19,127 nucleotides of DNA, taken from JBBSIN01 sp038232055. GTDB lineage: Bacteria > Actinomycetota > Actinomycetes > JADGOV01. Shown piece after piece: positions 1 through 8,336 of this stretch (position 1 is the first letter of the stretch; each line of letters begins with the position of its first letter). The stretch is from assembly GCA_038232055.1 (NCBI GenBank), contig JBBSIN010000048.1, forward strand, positions 1-19,127, given 5' to 3'. A program made the position numbers and the translations under genes. Below the pieces are notes generated by a model, which was not told the origin of the DNA, did no database searches, and worked only from the letters and a program-made list of their open reading frames with translations.

Positions 1-1
1 C

Positions 2-64
2 ACACCGGTCCAGCGCCGAGCCTTCGAGCTGCTCGGCACCACCGTCCCGCTCCGACTCAGGTAG
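2..64 (+). CDS. Possible 3' end of an unidentified + strand gene (partial, runs off the left edge)
   Basis: Frame 2 is open from the left edge to a TAG at 62-64 and reads TPVQRRAFELLGTTVPLRLR. The composition looks protein-like, more so than the other two + frames. It faintly resembles the basic, hydrophobic C-terminal tails of some transposases, but twenty residues cannot identify a family. If real, it converges on the NUDIX gene that ends at 340. It could also be a chance open stretch in GC-rich DNA. Confidence 0.3.
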   Translation, partial: TPVQRRAFELLGTTVPLRLR

Positions 65-104
65 CCAGTAAGGAACCCCGCTGGACGGGCTAACCCGCAG
101 GCCA

Positions 105-118
105 GCCCGGTGCCGGGC
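105..118. terminator. Short GC-rich hairpin, possible weak terminator
   Basis: GCCCG-GTGC-CGGGC forms a perfect 5-bp stem with a 4-base loop. It lies between the possible left-edge gene and the convergent NUDIX gene, where a terminator is expected. There is no T-tract on either strand. Actinobacterial terminators often lack one, but this makes the call weak. Confidence 0.25.
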
Positions 119-213
119 AGTCAAGATCACGTAACTTCGGTCTAGGGCGACACCCGCGCCGGAGATCAGTACCCTCTGCGGCTCACCTGCACTGCCCGGA
201 CACTGCGGGGCCG

Positions 214-309
214 ATTGACCACGTTCACATTCACGTCCTTTTACCGGCCGCCGGCAGGGTCAGCGAGCGTGGCCTTGCGGGGACAATGTGACCGATGTGG
301 TCAATGACC
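214..309. repeat. Imperfect inverted repeat with alternating TGACC/GGTCA half-sites
   Basis: ATTGACCACGTTCACATT at 214-231 is an imperfect inverted copy of 285-305, which begins AATGTGACC and ends GTGGTCAAT. The second arm itself holds TGACC-GATGT-GGTCA (289-303) and the perfect odd palindrome GGTCA-A-TGACC (299-309). TGGTC-AAT-GACC resembles the half-site spacing of FadR-type GntR operators. No promoter or start codon is obvious beside it, so a regulatory role is only a guess. Confidence 0.4.
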
Positions 310-339
310 CCCATTCGTCGCCGGCGAGGCTGCGCGGCG

Positions 340-974
340 CTAACCGCGGGAGGCGCCGCCGTCGGGACGTTCCGGCCACGGCGAGTCGGCAGCCCGCAGG
401 CCGGCCCACCCGCGGGCGCGGGCGGCATAGGCCGCAAGGATGCCGACCACGGCCGTCGGGTTGTGCAACTGGCCGGCGAGCGCCTTGGTCACCGCGTCGT
501 CGAGGGACACCCACTCCAGCGGCATGTCGGCCTCCTCGTGGATACCGACGAAACGGTCGTCGACGGCGACGGGAACGAGGTCACGGGCCAGGTAGATGCG
601 CAGCGCCTCATCGCACATCCCCGGCGAGGTGAACGTGTCGGCCAGCACGGCCCACACGCCGGCTCGATAGCCGGCCTCCTCGAAGAGCTCGCGCTTGGCG
701 GTCTCGAGCGGCGGCTCACCGCCGACATCGAGCAGCCCGGCGGGGGGCTCCCACAGCATCCGCCGGGGCGGATGGCGGTACTGCCGCAGCAGCAGGACCC
801 GCTCGTCGTCGTCGAGGGCGAGGATGCCGACCGCGCCCGGATGGACGACGACATCGCGCTCTGCCACGTCACCCGACGGCATCCGCACGCGGTCCGATCG
901 CACGGAGACGACACCACCCCGGAACCGCTCGACGGTTTGCTCGACCGGGTAACTCGCCGGCACGTCCTCGACGT

Positions 975-978
<4 letters not shown>
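340..978 (-). CDS. NUDIX hydrolase, ADP-ribose pyrophosphatase type
   Basis: This 212-aa protein probably hydrolyses ADP-ribose or a similar nucleoside diphosphate sugar in the cytoplasm. The NUDIX box runs from about residue 81 to 104: GLLDVGGE, then REL at 96-98, EE at 100-101 and GY at 103-104. It is preceded by WEPPAG and followed by a TSPG..DE segment (about 117-124) and EEAD (148-151), all typical of the ADP-ribose branch. Length and order resemble M. tuberculosis Rv1700, which also follows pyrG. The start is a TTG at 976-978 that shares bases with the pyrG stop (TTGA), suggesting translational coupling. The family is certain. The substrate is inferred from the subfamily motifs. Confidence 0.88.
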
Positions 979-2672
<1,694 letters not shown>

Positions 2673-2678
2673 GATGTG

Positions 2679-2684
2679 TCTCCC
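2679..2684 (-). promoter_or_regulatory. Ribosome binding site that sets the pyrG TTG start
   Basis: On the minus strand GGGAGA lies 6 bases upstream of TTG (2670-2672). The alternative ATG at 2730-2732 has no comparable site, so the shorter protein is preferred. Confidence 0.65.
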
Positions 2685-2698
2685 GTGGTCTCGAGTCA

Positions 2699-2714
2699 GC
2701 CGGGGGAACCCGGC
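2699..2714 (-). other. Hairpin in the pyrG leader
   Basis: On the minus strand GCCGGG-TTCC-CCCGGC is a perfect 6-bp stem with a 4-base loop. It lies in the 61-bp gap between the upstream membrane-protein gene (stop at 2734-2736) and the pyrG TTG start. It could be a processing site, a weak terminator or an attenuator. There is no T-run after it. Confidence 0.4.
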
Positions 2715-2733
2715 CCGTCCACGGAAGTCCATG

Positions 2734-4830
2734 CTAACCGGTCGCCGCCGCACCGTCGGCAGGCACGCCGTCCGGCGGCCGGCCGGCCGGATGTCTCCGG
2801 TCGGAGTCGTGGAGCAACGCACCCACCGAGACCGCGATCGCCAGCGGCAGCAGGACGGTGCCGGCCATCGCGGGTACGGCGACCCCCGAGTCGTTGACCG
2901 CGAACCCGACCACGCCCATGACGAGCACCGCCACCATCCCGGCGCGGAACGCCGGCGCGAGCTGAAAGGCCCGGCGGAGCCCTCCGGCTGGTCGCAGCAG
3001 CACCCCGGCGAGCAGGGCGACGGCGAGTGGCACGAGCAGCGTCAGCACGCTGTGGGTGAGCAGATGCAGGTTGGCCTCTGCCTTGCGGCGGACGACCGTG
3101 GTCGCGCCGCCGTGCAGCAGCTGACCGACGAAGCGACCCAGATGGGTCTGGTCGGCCGCCGGACGGGCGTAGTCGAGCAGCGCGAAGCACCCCACGACGG
3201 CGACGGCGGCGGCCAGGGCGAGCAGCAGCCGGCGCAGCGAGACCCGGGCGCCGGTGAGGAGCATCCCGAGTACGGCGTACGCCGGCACCAGCGCGAGGAC
3301 GCCGCCGAAGTCACTGCCCCACTGCGGGGCGCCGTCGACGACGACGGCCGACACGCCCGCTACGACGACCAGCAGCCACACCGTTCGTCGGGAGCGGCCC
3401 TCGGCGAGCACGGCGGTCGCCATTAAGGCGCCGGTAGCGAAGACGCCGTAGGCGACGTTGCCGATGCCGGCGAACCGGCCGGCCACCAGCGGGGAGTATC
3501 CGGCCAGGCTCGACATCTGCAGGCGTGCGCCGGTGACCAGGTCGAGGGCGAGGACGAGCGTCGTGAGCACGGCGACGGCGCCGACCTGACCGAGCAGTAT
3601 GCGCCGCCACGGCCCGCCCAGTGCCACGGCGACGAGTGCCGCGTCGGCGACGGCGACGGCGGCGAGCAGTGCGGCCAGCGGATGATCGGCCCGCCACCAG
3701 GGCACCAGGTTGGCGAGGAACGTGCCCGCGACCGCACCGGCCGCGGCCAGCGCGACGGTGCGCACAGTGCCCAGCACGCAGCGCCGGTGGCGACGCCGAG
3801 GCAGCCAACGCAGCGCGAGGGCCGCCAACAGGTAGAGCAGGGCCTGCCCGAGGACGAGCAGCGCGAAGAACGGCGGTACGAGCCGGCCCTGGGCCACGGC
3901 GGCGCTGTCGAGATCGACCAGGTCGGCAATCGTGCGGGCGGTGTCGACGACGGGTGGGCCGGCGGCGCGCCACGGCTGTCCGGTCACGTAGGCGGGCCGG
4001 CCCAGGCTGAGCAGGCTCAGCACCGTGGGCGCCACGTCGACCAGCTGGACGTACGGCGCCCGCCGGGTCGACGCGCTGACCAGCTCCCGATGGGTGAAGC
4101 CCGGCCCTTCGGCGGCCGCCACGTGCAGATGGACGGGTTCGTCGCTCACCTCGCCGATGCCAACGACCAGCAGCACCGACCCGGGCCGCCGGAGGCGCTC
4201 GGCAAGGGCCAGGTCGTCGTCGCCGGCGGCCTGCACGAGCGTGACCGGGCAACGGCTGAAGGTCTCGGCGGTCACCTGCGTAACGTCGTCCAGGTAGTAC
4301 TCGGGTCGGGCCACGGCGTACGCCGTCAGGGGCCCGACGGCCGTCACGCACCGCCCCGCGCGGTGCAACAGGTCGCCGAGCGCGCCGACTCGGGCGTCGA
4401 ACTCGAGCCGGTCGTTGTCGCGGCGCGCGGCCTCGAGGACCAAAGGCGCCGGCCGCTCGGCGGGCGGCGGCGGGCAGGTTCGGTCGGGCGGCGCGCCGAG
4501 GCCGCGGGCCCGGTTGCCAGCGCCGAGGGTCGCCCAACCGTCGACGGCGCAGGTGCGGGCGCCGACCGACCGAACCGAGAGCGCGCCGAGGCTGCCGCGG
4601 CTCGCCAGTGCCCACAGCGCGGGGGTTCGCGACGGGCTGACAGAGTCCCAGCGCAGCCCGGCGACGCCGACGACGACGACGGACGATGCGGCGGCCGGCG
4701 AGGCGGCCGATCGGACGGCCGCCGCCGCCGGCGGTCCGGTCACGGCGACGCCGACCAGGATCAGCAGTGCGCGGATCAGCAGTGCGCGGATCGGCAGTGC
4801 GCGGATCGGCAGGGCGGCCGGTCGCCTCAT
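2734..4830 (-). CDS. Large polytopic membrane protein with an N-terminal alkaline-phosphatase-like extracytoplasmic domain
   Basis: The 698-aa product starts at an ATG that overlaps the glycosyltransferase stop (ATGA, 4827-4830). Residues 1-35 form a signal sequence or membrane anchor built on the repeat PIRAL/LIRAL. Residues about 50-290 resemble the alkaline phosphatase/phosphodiesterase fold: VVVVGVAGLRWDSVSP near the start, DGWATLGAGNRARG at 97-110 where the nucleophile is expected, and YVQLVDVAPTVLSLL at 260-274. I cannot find the usual Asp-His metal-binding pair, so catalysis is doubtful. From about residue 317 to 674 there are roughly ten hydrophobic helices, with a RFAGIGN motif at 452-458. 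Its place between a glycosyltransferase and pyrG, downstream of a MurJ-like flippase, suggests work on an envelope glycan or lipid carrier. That role is inference and the family is not characterised as far as I know. Confidence 0.8.
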   Translation of the reverse strand: MRRPAALPIRALPIRALLIRALLILVGVAVTGPPAAAAVRSAASPAAASSVVVVGVAGLRWDSVSPSRTPALWALASRGSLGALSVRSVGARTCAVDGWATLGAGNRARGLGAPPDRTCPPPPAERPAPLVLEAARRDNDRLEFDARVGALGDLLHRAGRCVTAVGPLTAYAVARPEYYLDDVTQVTAETFSRCPVTLVQAAGDDDLALAERLRRPGSVLLVVGIGEVSDEPVHLHVAAAEGPGFTHRELVSASTRRAPYVQLVDVAPTVLSLLSLGRPAYVTGQPWRAAGPPVVDTARTIADLVDLDSAAVAQGRLVPPFFALLVLGQALLYLLAALALRWLPRRRHRRCVLGTVRTVALAAAGAVAGTFLANLVPWWRADHPLAALLAAVAVADAALVAVALGGPWRRILLGQVGAVAVLTTLVLALDLVTGARLQMSSLAGYSPLVAGRFAGIGNVAYGVFATGALMATAVLAEGRSRRTVWLLVVVAGVSAVVVDGAPQWGSDFGGVLALVPAYAVLGMLLTGARVSLRRLLLALAAAVAVVGCFALLDYARPAADQTHLGRFVGQLLHGGATTVVRRKAEANLHLLTHSVLTLLVPLAVALLAGVLLRPAGGLRRAFQLAPAFRAGMVAVLVMGVVGFAVNDSGVAVPAMAGTVLLPLAIAVSVGALLHDSDRRHPAGRPPDGVPADGAAATG
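4757..4816 (-). repeat. 15-bp tandem repeat, four copies, in the signal-sequence codons
   Basis: Units start at 4757, 4772, 4787 and 4802 on the + strand, based on cggatcRgcagtgcg with one or two changes per unit. The period is five codons, so gain or loss of a unit keeps the frame and changes the length of the N-terminal PIRAL/LIRAL helix of the membrane protein. Confidence 0.85.
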
Positions 4831-5918
4831 CGGCGTACCAGCTCGGCGTAGACGCGCGCCACCTGCTCGACCGTCGCCGCCTCGTCCGGCCACCTGGCGG
4901 CACGCCGCCGCCCGCGCTCGGCCAGAGCGGCTGCTGCCGCCGGATCGTCGAGCAGCTCGGCCACGGCGGTCGCCAGCGCGGCCGGCTGCTCCGCGGGAAC
5001 CAACCGGGCACCGTCGCCGAGAAGGCCGGGCAGCCCGCCGACCGACGTGGCGACGAGGGGCCGGCCGGCCCGGAGCGCCTCCTGCGCGACGAGCGCCCTG
5101 GCCTCCCACCGGCTCGGCAGTACGACGAGGTCGGCGGCGGCGAGCAGATCCGCCACGTCGTCGCGGCGGCCGAGCAGCCGCACCGGCGCTCGGCGCTGCG
5201 CCACCAGTCGGCGGAGGAAGTCCTCTAGCGGACCGTCGCCGGCGATCACGACGAGCGGGACCGGCCGACGCCCGGCCAGCCGAGCGGCGGCCTCGACGAG
5301 CACGTCGAACCCCTTCTGGGCGTGCAACCGCCCCACGGCGAGGACCAGCGGCCGCTCGCCGGCGTCGAGGCTCGCTCGCACCTCGTCCCGGGACGAGGCG
5401 GCTGCGGACAGCGCCGGTGCAGCGACCGGGCCCAGCCGGACGTCGGTGCCGCCCAGCGCTTGCGCGCGCGAGGCGAGGTCGTCGGATGCCGCGAGTACGA
5501 CGTCGGCGCGGCGTACGACGATCCGCTCCATAACGCTCGATGTCGCACGCCGGGCCGGCGAGCCGAGCACCGCGTTGTGCAGTGTCACGACGGTCGGCGT
5601 GCCGCCCCGGCGGGCGAGCAGGGCCAGCAGTCCCGCCCGCAGGCCGTGGGCATGCACCACGTCGACGCCCCCGAGCGACCGTCGCAACCGCCGGAGTGCC
5701 GCCGCGTCCGCGACCGGTCGGGGGCCGACCGCGATCTCGACCGCCGTGAACCGGGCGCCGAGGGCCGCGAAGCCGAAGAGCGCGTCGGTGGCGGCCGGTC
5801 CGAAGACGGACACCGGCGTCCCCCGAGCGGCAAGCCCCTCCACGAGGGAGCGGACATGCCGCCCGACGCCGCCGGTGCTGGTGGCCAACACGAGCCCGAC
5901 ACGAACCGGTTCAGGCAC
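4827..5918 (-). CDS. GT4-family glycosyltransferase
   Basis: A 363-aa GT-B fold enzyme that transfers a sugar from a nucleotide donor, probably at the inner face of the membrane. Visible marks are the N-terminal glycine-rich GGVGRHV loop (about 16-22), HAHG at 89-92, GRLHAQKGF at 196-204, GDGPLE at 227-232, and the EX7E motif E272…E280 in the donor site, all usual for GT4. The frame extends to 5963, but the GTG at 5916-5918 gives a normal N-terminus (PEPVRVGLVLATSTGG) and overlaps the end of the murJ-like gene by 8 bases. It sits between the flippase and the phosphatase-like membrane protein. The acceptor is unknown. A lipid-linked intermediate is a reasonable guess. Confidence 0.88.
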   Translation of the reverse strand: MPEPVRVGLVLATSTGGVGRHVRSLVEGLAARGTPVSVFGPAATDALFGFAALGARFTAVEIAVGPRPVADAAALRRLRRSLGGVDVVHAHGLRAGLLALLARRGGTPTVVTLHNAVLGSPARRATSSVMERIVVRRADVVLAASDDLASRAQALGGTDVRLGPVAAPALSAAASSRDEVRASLDAGERPLVLAVGRLHAQKGFDVLVEAAARLAGRRPVPLVVIAGDGPLEDFLRRLVAQRRAPVRLLGRRDDVADLLAAADLVVLPSRWEARALVAQEALRAGRPLVATSVGGLPGLLGDGARLVPAEQPAALATAVAELLDDPAAAAALAERGRRRAARWPDEAATVEQVARVYAELVRR

Positions 5919-7548
5919 GCGCGAACCGCCGCGAGAGGACCGCCCGCAGGTCGTCACCGTCAACGACGAGCACGACGACGGCGAAGGCAGCCGTCACGAC
6001 GGCGCCCACGAGGGCGCAGCCGGCGACACTGGAAAGCGCCCCCGCGCTGGCAAACCGGCCCGCCACAACGGCGCCGGCGACGCCGCCGACTCCGGCGCCG
6101 ACGAGGGCGGCCACCGACGCCCGCGGCAGCCCGACCAGCGCGCGGGTTCCCGCCGTACGCGCCAGCGCCGCGAGGAGCAGGACCCCGGCGATGGTCATGC
6201 CCACCGTATTGCCGAACCCGAGGGCCGCGATGACCCAGCCGTCCGGCGCCGGAGGAACGAGCACCACGTCGGCGACCACGACGCCCAGCCAGCCGGTCAC
6301 GGTGGCGCTCGCGGCGGCCCGGCCGGCCCCTCGCGCGTAGAGCGCGCGGCCGAGGTGCGCGACGAGCCCGTAGCCGACGAGGCCTGGTCCGAACGCGACG
6401 ATCGCCCGACTCAGCTCGCTGGGGTCGGGGTCCCCGCGCGTGCCGAGGACGAGGACCCGGGCAGCGGGCAGCGCGGCGGCGGCCAGCGCGGCGGCGGCCA
6501 GCGCGGTGACCAGGACGACGGCCCGCGTGCTGCGCGCCGCGACCTCGGCGTAGCCGGCGTCGTCGCCGGCGTCGGCGCGCCCGGACAACGCCGGAAACGC
6601 GCTGGTGGCGATCGGCACGGCCAGCACCGCCCACGGCACCAGGAAGAGCGTCCAGGCGAGCGTGTAGACCACGATGCCGCCCCTGGGCTCCGAGCTGTCG
6701 GCCAGGCGCAGCACCACCGCGACGGACAGCTGCTGCGCCGCGAGGGCCGCCGCCCCGGCCAGGGCGAGCCGGCGGACGCGGTCCGCGATGCCCGGCGGGA
6801 ACCGCAGCGAGAGTCGAAGGCGTACGCCGGCCCGGAATAGCGGGACCAGCAGCGGGGCGGCCAGGACGAGGACGCCGAGGGTCGTCCCGACGGAGAGCGC
6901 CAGCTCACGGGCGAGGGACAGCTCGCGCACACCGTCCGAACGCCCTTCCGACAGCTTCCCGTAGAACAGGTAGCCGCCGATGACGACGACGCTGGACAGC
7001 AGCGGCGCCAGCGCCGGACCGATAAACCGGCGGTGCGCCTGCAGGACGCCGGTGAGCACGACCGCGACGCCGTAGAGGACCACCTGTGGCGAGAAGACGA
7101 GCAGGAAGCGGCTGCCGAGGTCTACGACGCCCGCCACATCGCAGGCCGCACCGTCGCCGGGCGCATACAGCAGGCTCATGACGGGCCGGGCGAGGACCGC
7201 CACGGCGACCGAGAGCGGCGCCAGGACCAGCAGCGACCAGCCGAGCAGCGCCGAGACGGTGCGCTGCGCGGTCCGGGTGTCGCCGCGCTCGATCGCGCCG
7301 GCGAGCACGGGGACCACAATGCTGGCCAGCGCACCGCCGGCGACGACCTCGAACAGGATGTTCGGGACGGTGTTGGCGGTGTAGTACGCCGAGCCGAGGC
7401 AGGTTGTCGTACCGACCGTGTGGGAGAAGACCAGCACGCGCCCGAAGCCGAGGATCCGGGCGACGACAGTCACCGCGCCGATCGCGACCGCGGCGCGCGC
7501 GATGCCGGCGGCCGCTCCGCGACCGGTCGCGGCGGGGGGCGCGGTCAA
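5911..7548 (-). CDS. MurJ/MviN-type lipid-linked glycan flippase
   Basis: This 545-aa protein is hydrophobic throughout and has the MVF/MurJ pattern: ARILGFGR near residue 30-37, then NTVPNILFEVVAGGALASI (about 59-77), which corresponds to the N..PN.L…GA block of the family. Length is usual for MurJ. Family members move lipid-linked sugars such as lipid II across the cytoplasmic membrane. In many actinobacteria the main MurJ is a larger protein encoded elsewhere, so this may be a paralogue for another substrate. That is inference. The TTG start at 7546-7548 overlaps the preceding stop (TTGA) and has no clear ribosome site, so translation is probably coupled. A later start within the first 20 codons is possible. 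Confidence 0.85.
   Translation of the reverse strand: MTAPPAATGRGAAAGIARAAVAIGAVTVVARILGFGRVLVFSHTVGTTTCLGSAYYTANTVPNILFEVVAGGALASIVVPVLAGAIERGDTRTAQRTVSALLGWSLLVLAPLSVAVAVLARPVMSLLYAPGDGAACDVAGVVDLGSRFLLVFSPQVVLYGVAVVLTGVLQAHRRFIGPALAPLLSSVVVIGGYLFYGKLSEGRSDGVRELSLARELALSVGTTLGVLVLAAPLLVPLFRAGVRLRLSLRFPPGIADRVRRLALAGAAALAAQQLSVAVVLRLADSSEPRGGIVVYTLAWTLFLVPWAVLAVPIATSAFPALSGRADAGDDAGYAEVAARSTRAVVLVTALAAAALAAAALPAARVLVLGTRGDPDPSELSRAIVAFGPGLVGYGLVAHLGRALYARGAGRAAASATVTGWLGVVVADVVLVPPAPDGWVIAALGFGNTVGMTIAGVLLLAALARTAGTRALVGLPRASVAALVGAGVGGVAGAVVAGRFASAGALSSVAGCALVGAVVTAAFAVVVLVVDGDDLRAVLSRRFARA
6469..6498 (-). repeat. 15-bp direct repeat, two full copies, in the murJ-like gene
   Basis: The unit cagcgcggcggcggc occurs at 6469-6483 and 6484-6498 and starts a third time. 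It encodes an alanine/leucine-rich transmembrane segment (AALAA repeats). It probably reflects low-complexity helix coding rather than a functional repeat. Confidence 0.7.
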
Positions 7549-8336
7549 GGCAGGCGGCCCAGGTGGTCGACCCAGCGCAGCGGTGCGGTGCGGTCGATGA
7601 CCGCGCTGAAGCTGACCCGTTCGCTAGCCAGCGTGAGCGCCGTCACCGCGGCGAGCAGGAGCAGCCGATGGGACCGCGCTACCGTCGCGGCGAGGCCCAC
7701 TCCCAAGGCCCCGCCGAGGGCGTTCGCCCCGCCATCGCCCAGCATTGCCCGTTCGCCGAGTTCGGCCGGCAGCAGGGCCGCCGCGGCGCCGAGCGCTCCC
7801 GCGACGGCGGCGGCCCCCGGCCCGGCCAGCAGCGGCAGGCCGGTGGCCATGGCCGCCTTTACGGCCCTGCCAGGCCGCAGGTCGAGCAGGTTGACCAGGT
7901 TGGCGCAGCCGGCGACGAGCGCACCCGTCGTGAGGGCGTCGTACGGCGAGTCACCGAGAAGGGCACCGGCCACCAGCCCGCCGGCGCCGATACCGGCGAC
8001 CTTGACGCTGCCGGTGGTGACCTGCCCGCGAGTGAGCGCACCGAGGTGGCCACGGAGGCCGCGGGCGGACGAGGAACCGACGAGGTCGTCGTACCCGCCG
8101 GCGAGCGCAGCCGGCACGACGGCAGCGAGCGTGGCAGCGCAGGTCCGCCGAGCGCCGCCGGCGGCCAGGGTGCCGACGACCGCACCGGCGGCCAGCGCCG
8201 GACCTGCCGCGAGGCTGACCGGACGGTTGCGGTAGTTGCGCTGTCGCCACGCCCGCGGTCCGGAGCGGGCAAGCCCGTCGAGGGCGGCCGTCGCGGTAGC
8301 GGCCCCGACGAGCAGACCGCGCAGCGCGGGGCTCAC
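7545..8336 (-). CDS. Divergent MraY/WecA-like phosphosugar transferase (PNPT family)
   Basis: A 263-aa, mostly hydrophobic protein with three blocks in the order seen in polyprenyl-phosphate phosphosugar transferases: GGYDDLVG with the Asp pair D83-D84, ANLVNLLDLRPGRAVK with N146, N149 and D152, and MLGDGGANALGG with D201. NYRNRPV near residue 34-40 also fits. Such enzymes load a sugar-1-phosphate or MurNAc-peptide phosphate onto a lipid carrier. It is shorter than a typical MraY, and the middle block lacks the usual second Asp-Gly, so activity may differ or be reduced. The GTG start overlaps the steB stop (GTGA, 8333-8336). It is followed directly by the flippase gene, which fits an initiator-flippase pair. 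Confidence 0.72.
   Translation of the reverse strand: MSPALRGLLVGAATATAALDGLARSGPRAWRQRNYRNRPVSLAAGPALAAGAVVGTLAAGGARRTCAATLAAVVPAALAGGYDDLVGSSSARGLRGHLGALTRGQVTTGSVKVAGIGAGGLVAGALLGDSPYDALTTGALVAGCANLVNLLDLRPGRAVKAAMATGLPLLAGPGAAAVAGALGAAAALLPAELGERAMLGDGGANALGGALGVGLAATVARSHRLLLLAAVTALTLASERVSFSAVIDRTAPLRWVDHLGRLP

Larger units (their letters stand above)
65..339. other. Non-coding stretch between the left edge and the NUDIX gene
   Basis: I see no convincing gene here. Stop codons are frequent and the overlapping frames have no recognisable product. It contains a short hairpin at 105-118 and a set of TGACC/GGTCA repeats at 214-309, both listed separately. I found no T-arm-like motif or other sign of a tRNA gene, and no riboswitch I could recognise. 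Confidence 0.6.

Noticed and set aside
1..339. xerD, tRNA or riboswitch at the left end
   Set aside because: xerD follows the NUDIX gene in M. tuberculosis, so I looked for it, but no frame shows a tyrosine recombinase start and no tRNA arms or known riboswitch core could be seen.
2673..2822. Longer pyrG start giving 615 aa
   Set aside because: The extra residues overlap the preceding gene's end and lack similarity to CTP synthases. The TTG with a good ribosome site is better.
3682..4851. 389-aa + strand open frame opposite the polytopic membrane protein
   Set aside because: Rich in Arg, Gly, Gln and His with no recognisable motif; antisense to a gene with coherent membrane helices and a phosphatase-like domain.
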